From Limisphaerales bacterium (GTDB lineage: Bacteria > Verrucomicrobiota > Verrucomicrobiae > Limisphaerales > UBA11358): a stretch of DNA of 12,022 nt. The stretch spans positions 1 to 12,022 of the forward strand of contig PLZL01000252.1 of the NCBI GenBank assembly GCA_003152145.1, in the 5' to 3' direction. Positions 7,484-12,022 of this stretch are shown here, piece by piece; position 1 is the first letter of the stretch; each line of letters opens with the position of its first letter. Position numbers and translations under genes: made by a program. Below the pieces are notes generated by a model. It was given only the letters and a program-made list of their open reading frames with translations. It made no database searches and was not told where the DNA came from.

Positions 7484-7628
7484 CGAGCGGCGTGGTTGCG
7501 TGGCTCGCCTGCTTGCTCGTGGTGTGCCGAAAATGGCAATCCACCGATTCGTAAAAGAAAAGTTTGCCCGCCAATGGCGCACGGCAGATCGGGACATCGC
7601 CTTTGTCACCGGCCTTGCAAATAAATGA
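7407..7628 (+). CDS. Small basic protein of the element
   Basis: This 73-aa protein starts at ATG 7407 inside the 3' end of the primase-like gene, in another frame, and ends at TGA or TAA signals near 7628 (NK then stop). It is strongly basic: RRGQRVPYGKGSQREIDERRG, then ARLLARGVPKMAIHRFVKEKFARQW, ending DRDIAFVTGLANK. The middle resembles a helix-turn-helix (VARLLARGVPKMAIHRFVKEKF), reminiscent of the N-terminal HTH of small DNA-binding or terminase-small-subunit-like proteins. I do not recognise a family. No clear ribosome-binding site is seen, so translational coupling to the upstream gene is likely. A longer TTG start at 7386 is possible but less likely. Confidence 0.6.
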   Translation: MTTPKQPVIRRGQRVPYGKGSQREIDERRGCVARLLARGVPKMAIHRFVKEKFARQWRTADRDIAFVTGLANK

Positions 7629-7630
7629 CT

Positions 7631-7652
7631 CGCGTGTGCGTGCGCGTGCGCG
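7631..7652. repeat. 22-nt alternating pyrimidine-purine (CG/TG) tract
   Basis: From 7631 to 7652 every step alternates C or T with G, a composition that favours left-handed Z-DNA. Its last 11 bases (7642-7652) are the exact inverse complement of 7849-7859 (CGCGCACGCGC), about 200 bp away. It begins 3 nt after the end of the small basic gene. Confidence 0.6.
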
Positions 7653-7763
7653 GCAACACTCTTTTTCCTAGGCTAACAGCCAGCTTAAGCGGGGATTTTG
7701 CCCAGCTATGCTTCTCGCATTGACCAAGCAATTTTCCCGCTATTCTCCCGCTGTTTTCTCGCG

Positions 7764-7822
7764 TGCTACATTTTAGCGAGAAATACACGGTAATTTGCTG
7801 GGTTTTAGCGGTAAATGCACGG
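7764..7822. repeat. Direct repeat pair, 27 bp, 32-bp period
   Basis: Copies lie at 7764-7790 and 7796-7822. Their 20-bp cores, TTTTAGCGAGAAATACACGG (7771-7790) and TTTTAGCGGTAAATGCACGG (7803-7822), differ at three positions. Both cores are preceded by TGCT plus three variable bases. A 32-bp period is close to three helical turns, so bound proteins would face the same side, as at iterons or operators. Confidence 0.6.
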
Positions 7823-7951
7823 GTGTCAAACCTGTCCTTCACATGGCTCGCGCACGCGCGAACGTTTTCGCTCTCTTTCACGGGTTTTCGGGCGTTTGAT
7901 GGATTGCGCTTATCTAGGTTAAGGTCTTTCGTTTGAGCAAGTTGCTATTTC

Positions 7952-8034
7952 GTTACCCTGCAAATTTGAACCGGGTAACATTGGTGCAGCCTAGGCGGTC
8001 TTACATTGGGACAAGCGGTAATTCAGCGGGTAAC
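7952..8034. repeat. GTTACCC / GGGTAAC motif cluster
   Basis: GTTACCC (7952-7958) and GGGTAAC (7973-7979) form an inverted pair 14 nt apart. A third GGGTAAC lies at 8028-8034, within CGGTAATTCAGCGGGTAAC. Similar GGTAA/GGTTAA words recur through 7788-8072. The cluster may be a protein-binding array upstream of the promoter at 8075. Confidence 0.45.
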
Positions 8035-8074
8035 GCGCCGGTTAAATGCGGTCGGTTCCGCTATCCGTTAAGGC

Positions 8075-8103
8075 TTGACGCCTACACGCGAGTCGTGTAG
8101 TGT
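8075..8103 (+). promoter_or_regulatory. Putative small-RNA promoter with a palindromic spacer
   Basis: TTGACG (8075-8080) and TAGTGT (8098-8103) are separated by 17 nt. CTACACG (8082-8088) and CGTGTAG (8094-8100) form a perfect palindrome with a 5-nt centre, filling the spacer and running into the -10. This is the classic position for a repressor or a MerR-like activator site. Predicted transcription would begin near 8109, directly at the structured RNA; no + strand gene lies downstream. Confidence 0.5.
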
Positions 8104-8108
8104 TGGGC

Positions 8109-8181
8109 CGGATAATAACTCCGGCTTGAACTGTCACCGTATGGTGTGCGTTCCGAAAGGATAGAGCTGGAGTTTTTTATT
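8109..8181 (+). ncRNA. Candidate small structured RNA adjacent to the DUF3800 gene
   Basis: An RNA of about 70 nt begins at the promoter above and ends at TTTTTTATTTT. It folds well by eye. Closing stem P1 is 8117-8127 (AACTCCGGCTT) with 8164-8174 (GAGCTGGAGTT), 11 pairs including two G-T. Inside are hairpin P2, CACC/GGTG (8135-8138, 8143-8146, loop GTAT), and hairpin P3, TCC/GGA around a GAAA tetraloop (8152-8161). P1 followed by the T-run (8173-8178) is also a good intrinsic terminator. The T-run overlaps the stop codon of the convergent DUF3800 gene. From memory, several candidate RNA families (the 'DUF3800' RNA motifs) are named for lying near DUF3800 genes; this one could belong to them or be new. 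Alternatively it is only a terminator of element transcription. Confidence 0.5.
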
Positions 8182-8806
8182 TTGGCCAGAATTGAACGTA
8201 AATTTCCCGATGCGCGACAAGGCGGCGATACGTTTCCGCGTCATCCTTTTGGCTGTAACTCCGTGCCACCGCTCCGCAAATCATGTCCGCCAATTGCAGC
8301 AAATTATTCCGTTGTGAATCCTGAATCTTGATCTTCCTGATGAAACGCGCATCGCCCTTTGCGTCATTGATGCGTCTCCGCAAATAACTTCCAAGCTGCC
8401 GCCGAAATTCCCGTCTGCCACTTCCATCAATCACCACCGTCGCGTTGTTCAAGTGAGGCTTGGCGTTTTCAAAAACCAAACCGCAGGCGTATTTGTAAAA
8501 CGACTCCTTGAACTTGAATCCTTCACCCGTGAGCTTCCGCTTGTTGATGACAATGCTGAAATAAAAAAAGCCGTAACTCGCCACGGCGGACAGGAACGCT
8601 GCGCGGTAAGAACCTTTGACGCTGGTGAAATGAAATTCAAAATGCGGCGGAAACCCAAGCTCATGCTTCAACAATTGAATCCGCTGATCCGCCAACTGTG
8701 CCTCGTCGTTTTCCTCAAAGGCCACAAGTGTTACGATGAAATAATCCGTCGAGCCGGAGTCGAGCTTCAAGCCGGGGTCGCCTGATTCATCAATGAAGAC
8801 CAGCAT
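8177..8806 (-). CDS. DUF3800 domain protein
   Basis: This 209-aa protein belongs to the DUF3800 family, whose members have a predicted RNase H-like fold, unknown biochemical function and frequent association with mobile or defence regions. Family signatures are the N-terminal MLVFIDESGDPG (Asp6, Glu7), a central VVIDGSGRREF (Asp127) and the C-terminal IQDSQRNNLLQLADMICGAVARSY (Asp163, Asp174), in two adjoining blocks. The conserved acidic residues could form a metal-dependent nuclease site; that is inference. ATG 8806 puts the FIDESG strand at the very N-terminus, as is usual for the family. It starts 6 nt after the stop of the clamp-like gene, so both are one operon. Its TAA lies inside the T-run of the convergent small-RNA candidate. 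There is no signal peptide or membrane segment. Confidence 0.88.
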   Translation of the reverse strand: MLVFIDESGDPGLKLDSGSTDYFIVTLVAFEENDEAQLADQRIQLLKHELGFPPHFEFHFTSVKGSYRAAFLSAVASYGFFYFSIVINKRKLTGEGFKFKESFYKYACGLVFENAKPHLNNATVVIDGSGRREFRRQLGSYLRRRINDAKGDARFIRKIKIQDSQRNNLLQLADMICGAVARSYSQKDDAETYRRLVAHREIYVQFWPK

Positions 8807-8812
8807 ACGCGA

Positions 8813-9262
8813 TCAAATGCGCCCCAGCCTTCCACGCCGGAGCGTGTCTTGCGCCTCGTCGCCCAACTCCATTTGTTCAGCGTCGGGTTTGTCGGGCGGC
8901 GCGTCCGCGAACTTTGGCAATGTCAGTGGCGCGATGGCGGGATTCTCGAACAGCGAAATTTCCCAAAGCCCACGGCTGATGCTGGTGCTGCCGAATTTTA
9001 TTTCCCGCGGATTGACTTCAATCGTTAGGCGTTTTGTATCCTTGTAAGTGCGAAGCAATGGAAGGAACTGTTTGAAGCGGAAAAAGCAAACGCCCTTTTT
9101 TTCAACGATGGCTACATACGAAGTTCCAGCCCGGTCTTCAACCGTCAAGGCGATCTCCCCGTCTTGCGCGGCAATCCGCAAATGGTCGTCTTGCGCCACG
9201 CCGCCCAGAGAAAGCATCTTGAGCATTTTGATGAGAACTTTTCGCTCAATCGTGAATTTCAT
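8813..9262 (-). CDS. Single-domain DnaN-like (beta sliding clamp N-terminal domain-like) protein
   Basis: This 149-aa protein resembles only the first domain of the DNA polymerase III beta clamp. It starts MKFTIERKVLIKMLKML, like the DnaN N-terminus, and continues with LRIAAQDGEIALTVEDRAG (residues 28-46), FRFKQFLPLLRTYKD (61-75) and LTIEVNPREIKFGSTSIS (79-96). These are the strand-helix blocks of one clamp domain. Full clamps have three such domains (about 370 aa); here the frame ends after an unstructured acidic, then basic, tail (about 110-149). The tail contains QMELG, loosely like a clamp-binding pentapeptide. ATG 9262 lies 12 nt after the methyltransferase stop and the DUF3800 gene follows by 6 nt, so it is co-transcribed. 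It may be a processivity or DNA-loading accessory of the neighbouring enzymes, or a decoy of the replication clamp. The similarity is judged by eye. Confidence 0.6.
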   Translation of the reverse strand: MKFTIERKVLIKMLKMLSLGGVAQDDHLRIAAQDGEIALTVEDRAGTSYVAIVEKKGVCFFRFKQFLPLLRTYKDTKRLTIEVNPREIKFGSTSISRGLWEISLFENPAIAPLTLPKFADAPPDKPDAEQMELGDEAQDTLRRGRLGRI

Positions 9263-9274
9263 TTTTGCGCCGGT

Positions 9275-11077
9275 TCAATCTCCGGTTTTTTCAGCCAAAC
9301 TCTTTTGTTTTGCTTCGCGGCTTGGCTTGCCGTTTATCATCCAATGCACCAGCAGCCGAGATAAGTCGAGTGCCTTGCGCTCGTCGCTGGTGCGGCTGCG
9401 GGCGAGTTCGTCGGCTTTTACTGTCAGTGACTTCAATCGCGCCGTTGCGCCAGTGAACAATTCGCGTGCGGCTTTTTCGGTTTTGGGCAACGCCATTTTT
9501 CCGTGAATGTTTTGCTGCCATGCGAAGTGAACTAATTCCGCGTGCGGACGGCTTGGCAGTTTAAGCGGCTTGAAGTCGGCTTTGTCCGCGCCGGGCGCGC
9601 GGAAAAAAACCGTGCTGGCGTCCAAAAAGTCGCTGGCGTCCGGCAGGCGAGCGTCGCCTTCGGGGATGTTCAACAGCAGGCCATCGGGAACTTCGTTCAC
9701 CAGCCATGCCGCGAGCGGTTGCTTGTCTTCGTCCGGCAGGCTGTCCCACAAATCAGCGGCCAATTCATCCGTGCGAAACTCGCGGCCATCGGATTTTGCC
9801 CGTTGTTCCTGTTTTTGAACTTCGACAATTCGGATTTGCCGGAAATGATTTGCCGTTTCGTGATACAATTCTTCAACCAACTTTTCGCGCTCGCGGGAGT
9901 CACTCACGCCAAGCAATTCAAAAACCGCCAAGTCGAGATCGCGGCGGTCTGACTGTTTTAATTCTTCCGGCAGTTCAATCGGATTTTCCGCCAGCTTTTT
10001 TATGCGTTCGGATGAACGGCACTCCATGAACGCTTCTTCAACCATGCCGCCAACATTTCGCGCGGAAAGCTGGGCAAAGGCATCTTGCAATTTTTTGGTA
10101 ACTGCTTTTGGCGCATTGCGCGGCTCAGGAATTTCCAAAAGATTCACGTCCACAACTTCTGTTTTCAAATTTCCTTCCGTGCCCGCGTAGCGACCGTAAA
10201 AAGTTTTGAAATTGGCAACCAAAGTTGAATTGGCAACAGGCGTCAAAATGTCAATTGCTTGCTTGTCCAATTCAAACGGATGAATGTCAAACAAGTTGTG
10301 ATTGCAAATTAGATTTTCAGGATTGGCCGGTATGATGTGCCGATATTGTTGCGCCATCGGCCAGAAAAACGCGCCGGGCGAATTTCCAGTGAGATCATAC
10401 CACGGATCGCGCCCCTGACAGCTTGTGCGTTCTGCGACAGGAACAGCTTTGCTTTTCTTTGAAGCAAACGGCGTCTTTTCTCCGTATCGCAAATACTTTT
10501 GAACGTAAGTTCCTTTCAGTTTTTGCATTGGCTCTGACACCAATAAAACAAGACGGTCTAAACCTTTTGCACGAATCACAGGACTACTCACATTCATTAA
10601 ACTGTGAACTTCCGGCGCGAGATACTTCGCTTCAATCGGATGCACCGTATCATCACCGCTGCCAGTTTTGATAAGTTTCACTTCCCCCGATTCGACTTCT
10701 GACCGTTTGCAGTGTGTGTGCAAAGGCGCGTCGTTCCATTCGAGTTTTGAATACTCATCCAAAAATTCTTGCGAAACATCACGCGGCATAAAAAAACTGT
10801 CGCAGCCACTTGTGATACCACGGCGGATAATTGCAATTTCGCCCAGCGGCACAAACCGGCTGGCGTAACGCTCCATGATTCGGAAATACAGATTCGGCGC
10901 ACGAAGATATTTGCCCCATTTGCCGCCGCCGTATCCGCTCGCGGCCATTGTCTCAAATTCAGTTGCAGTTGCGCTTGTTTCCGCCGTTTCGTCCTCTTCC
11001 TCGCTCACGGCTTCCGCTTTGACGCCCGCCGTCTTGTCGCGCAACTTTTGCAGTTCAAATAATTTTCCAGCCCGCAA
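9275..11077 (-). CDS. Type IIG-like methyltransferase, C-terminal / target-recognition half (separated by an in-frame stop)
   Basis: This is the specificity half of the adenine methyltransferase encoded upstream, in the same frame. From the TAA at 11123-11125 the frame stays open. It reads FRIVVVPQKKLWEDG before the possible TTG start at 11077, then 600 residues to TGA at 9275-9277. The blocks KWGKYLRAPNLYFRIMERY, FVPLGEIAIIRRGITSGCDSFF (in overlapping pieces) and later NHNLFDIHPFE and LVANFKTFYGRYAG are typical of the linker and target-recognition domain of Eco57I/type IIG-like enzymes. The C-terminal 250 residues are helical, ending near KALDLSRLLVHWMINGKPS. It has no methyltransferase motifs of its own. 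No good ribosome-binding site supports separate translation; ATG 10948 is the first AUG. It is probably the remainder of a broken gene, or a reinitiated subunit. Confidence 0.75.
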   Translation of the reverse strand: MRAGKLFELQKLRDKTAGVKAEAVSEEEDETAETSATATEFETMAASGYGGGKWGKYLRAPNLYFRIMERYASRFVPLGEIAIIRRGITSGCDSFFMPRDVSQEFLDEYSKLEWNDAPLHTHCKRSEVESGEVKLIKTGSGDDTVHPIEAKYLAPEVHSLMNVSSPVIRAKGLDRLVLLVSEPMQKLKGTYVQKYLRYGEKTPFASKKSKAVPVAERTSCQGRDPWYDLTGNSPGAFFWPMAQQYRHIIPANPENLICNHNLFDIHPFELDKQAIDILTPVANSTLVANFKTFYGRYAGTEGNLKTEVVDVNLLEIPEPRNAPKAVTKKLQDAFAQLSARNVGGMVEEAFMECRSSERIKKLAENPIELPEELKQSDRRDLDLAVFELLGVSDSREREKLVEELYHETANHFRQIRIVEVQKQEQRAKSDGREFRTDELAADLWDSLPDEDKQPLAAWLVNEVPDGLLLNIPEGDARLPDASDFLDASTVFFRAPGADKADFKPLKLPSRPHAELVHFAWQQNIHGKMALPKTEKAARELFTGATARLKSLTVKADELARSRTSDERKALDLSRLLVHWMINGKPSREAKQKSLAEKTGD

Positions 11078-11122
11078 ACCGTCTTCCCAAAGTTTTTTCT
11101 GCGGGACAACTACAATTCGGAA

Positions 11123-11125
11123 TTA
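11123..11125 (-). other. In-frame TAA splitting the methyltransferase
   Basis: On the - strand the sequence reads GCG CGC GAT TAA TTC CGA ATT GTA, that is A-R-D-stop-F-R-I-V. Both sides are in one frame and both match one type IIG-like protein. One base change (for example GAA, CAA or TTA to TAA) would explain it. No recoding signal is evident, and a T after TAA favours efficient termination. Confidence 0.85.
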
Positions 11126-12022
11126 ATCGCGCGCCGCGTCCTGTTTGCACCGTGAAATGATGTCGCGGAATTTTTCGGCGGCAGTTTGCCGCGAATTTTC
11201 ATCTTTGCGTTCGCCTAAAATGTCTGCAAGCGGCACGTCCAAGCGGACAAATTTCACCAATTGTTCGTTGCGCTCGGCTTCATCGTCGCAACGCTGCAAA
11301 ATCACGGCGCACGTTTTCACGCGGGCATCTTCAAACCACGGCTCGGCATTGCTTTCCAAAATCGCGTGAATTTTGAAGTTTCTTAAAGCCCATTCCTGCA
11401 AGGCAAATCCGTATTCCACGTCAAGCCAAGACGATGAAACGAGAAAACCAAACCAGCCATTATCTTTCAAAAACGCGGTTGACGCCGGCCAAAAGTAACA
11501 ATGCAAATCACTTCGCCCGGTAAGTTTGACGCCCCAAAGTTCTTCGCAGAGTTCAAACAAATCTTCCTTCGCCTGCATCGGCTTGGGCTTGGGCTTGTCG
11601 CCGCGCTTTGCAATCAATTCTTGCCGGACGTAAGGCGGATTGCCGACAACGACATTCAATTTTGGAAGAAAAATCGGTTCAATCGTTTTCTCGCCGCGCA
11701 AGCCGCGTGGCAATTTCCAAAATTCTTTGCCTTCACGGATTTCAAAAAAGTTTCTGCGGGCGATGCGCGGATAATTTTCTTCTTCGTTAATGTCGCGTGA
11801 TGCCAGATTGAGTGTCGCCAGATGCGCGGCGAAAAGTGAAATGTCCGAGCCGTAAATTTCGGCGATGCGGTCTTGGTGGGAAACGCTGGGATGCGTAAAT
11901 CTTTTGTCTTCGGCCATCCATGCCTTGCGATGATAGGCGCGAACCAAAAAACTGCCAGAGCCGCACGCGGGATCGAAAACAACGTCATCGGCCTTGCGGA
12001 TGCAAAAGGCGTTCACCACGTC
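11123..12022 (-). CDS. Eco57I/type IIG-like adenine-N6 DNA methyltransferase, catalytic part (5' end outside window, truncated by a stop)
   Basis: This is the S-adenosylmethionine-dependent adenine methyltransferase core of a restriction-modification or related defence enzyme. Visible are motif I, VVFDPACGSGSFLVRAY, which binds SAM; IYGSDISLFAAHLATLNLA, which contains the motif II acidic region; and motif IV, VVVGNPPYVRQE, the catalytic NPPY. Later blocks are HCYFWPASTAFLKDNGWFGFLVSSSWL and WFEDARVKTCAVILQ, described here in parts. The gene enters from the right edge; the GTG at 12019 is probably internal, since the frame continues (D-V-V-N). It ends at TAA 11123-11125, and the same frame resumes at once with the target-recognition half. 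A nuclease domain could lie in the missing N-terminus. Without its recognition half the protein would be expected to be inactive. Confidence 0.85.
   Translation of the reverse strand, partial: DVVNAFCIRKADDVVFDPACGSGSFLVRAYHRKAWMAEDKRFTHPSVSHQDRIAEIYGSDISLFAAHLATLNLASRDINEEENYPRIARRNFFEIREGKEFWKLPRGLRGEKTIEPIFLPKLNVVVGNPPYVRQELIAKRGDKPKPKPMQAKEDLFELCEELWGVKLTGRSDLHCYFWPASTAFLKDNGWFGFLVSSSWLDVEYGFALQEWALRNFKIHAILESNAEPWFEDARVKTCAVILQRCDDEAERNEQLVKFVRLDVPLADILGERKDENSRQTAAEKFRDIISRCKQDAARD

Larger units (their letters stand above)
3441..7628 (+). mobile_element. Integrative element module (integrase, HTH/excisionase-like, primase-like); ends undefined
   Basis: Five same-strand genes follow each other: tyrosine recombinase, an unknown protein, an excisionase-like HTH protein, a VirE-N-type primase-like protein and a small basic protein. 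Integrase, excisionase and primase in this order is typical of satellite-like or integrative mobilisable elements. The left limit is set just after the host hairpin that ends at 3433. The right limit given is only the last gene of the module; repeat-rich DNA and accessory genes continue to at least the window edge. I found neither a tRNA next to the integrase nor convincing flanking att repeats. There are no structural phage genes, conjugation genes or insertion-sequence transposases in view. Confidence 0.6.
7629..8074. other. Non-coding, repeat-rich region after the primase module (origin-like?)
   Basis: No convincing gene lies here. The stretch contains a 22-nt alternating CG/TG tract at its left end and CCCGCT twice (7736-7741, 7747-7752). 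It also has a 27-bp direct repeat pair with a 32-bp period, an inverted GTTACCC/GGGTAAC pair plus a third GGGTAAC, CGGTAATT at 7788 and 8016 in similar contexts, and CCTAGGC at 7667 and 7990. Dense short repeats directly after a primase-like gene suggest a replication origin, or a packaging or transfer site, but nothing proves it. Confidence 0.45.

Noticed and set aside
7606..7881. A 91-codon - strand open frame across the non-coding region
   Set aside because: No ribosome-binding site, no recognisable sequence, and it runs through the repeats and the alternating tract; it is more likely chance.
7629..8074. CRISPR array
   Set aside because: Only two imperfect copies of the longest repeat, with a 5-nt gap between them; there is no array of spacers and no cas gene.
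8111..8116. GATAAT as the -10 box of the RNA promoter
   Set aside because: It is close to consensus, but no -35 lies at 16-19 nt upstream; TTGACG with TAGTGT at 17 nt fits better.
8146..8331. A 61-codon + strand open frame downstream of the promoter at 8075
   Set aside because: It lies mostly antisense to the DUF3800 gene, starts inside the RNA fold and crosses the terminator T-run; the peptide has no coding character.
11123..11125. Programmed recoding (selenocysteine, pyrrolysine or read-through) at the methyltransferase stop
   Set aside because: The codon is TAA, not TGA or TAG, it is followed by T, and no downstream recoding hairpin is evident.
9275..12022. BREX PglX or DISARM methyltransferase
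   Set aside because: None of the partner genes (PglZ, BrxC or DrmA/B/C types) is visible in the window; the KWGKYLRAP and recognition blocks fit Eco57I/type IIG-like enzymes better.

Overview
The window looks chromosomal and comes from a GC-rich Gram-negative bacterium, most likely a member of the Verrucomicrobiota. This is an inference from three things: the one-TM SurA/PpiD-like protein with a WLWWII anchor, intergenic GCTCCAA-type inverted repeats of a kind I associate with that group, and the presence of an integrated element. No 16S or other decisive marker is present.

Left part, 1-3359 (+ strand), is ordinary host housekeeping. It holds the C-terminal part of hemB (porphobilinogen synthase), a GCTCCAA repeat block, a membrane-anchored SurA/PpiD-like periplasmic chaperone, and an RluA-family pseudouridine synthase that probably starts at TTG. 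Hairpins follow the last two genes.

Middle part, 3360-8074 (+ strand), reads as an integrated mobile element or its left half. It has a tyrosine recombinase with its own palindromic promoter region, an unrecognised 285-aa protein, a small excisionase-like HTH protein, a VirE-N/BT4734-type primase-like protein and a 73-aa basic protein. About 450 non-coding bases follow, rich in short repeats: a 32-bp-period direct repeat pair, GGGTAAC/GTTACCC motifs and a 22-nt alternating CG/TG tract. They could be an origin or a transfer/packaging region. I could not find att repeats or the far end.

Right part, 8075-12022, is the accessory cargo. On the - strand, and therefore transcribed from the right edge inward, it holds an Eco57I/type IIG-like adenine-N6 methyltransferase with a specificity (TRD) half. 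The two halves lie in one frame and are split by a single TAA. Next come a 149-aa protein resembling a lone N-terminal domain of the DNA polymerase III beta clamp, and a DUF3800 protein (FIDESG, QLADMICG). Convergent to them, on the + strand at about 8109-8181, there is a strong candidate for a small structured RNA. It has a promoter with a palindromic spacer, a three-way-junction fold and a T-run terminator that overlaps the DUF3800 stop codon.

I recall that several structured RNA families are named for their proximity to DUF3800 genes. The most interesting hypothesis here is therefore a compact system of a DNA-modifying enzyme, a single-domain clamp-like protein, a DUF3800 protein and a small RNA, carried next to a satellite-like integrative element.
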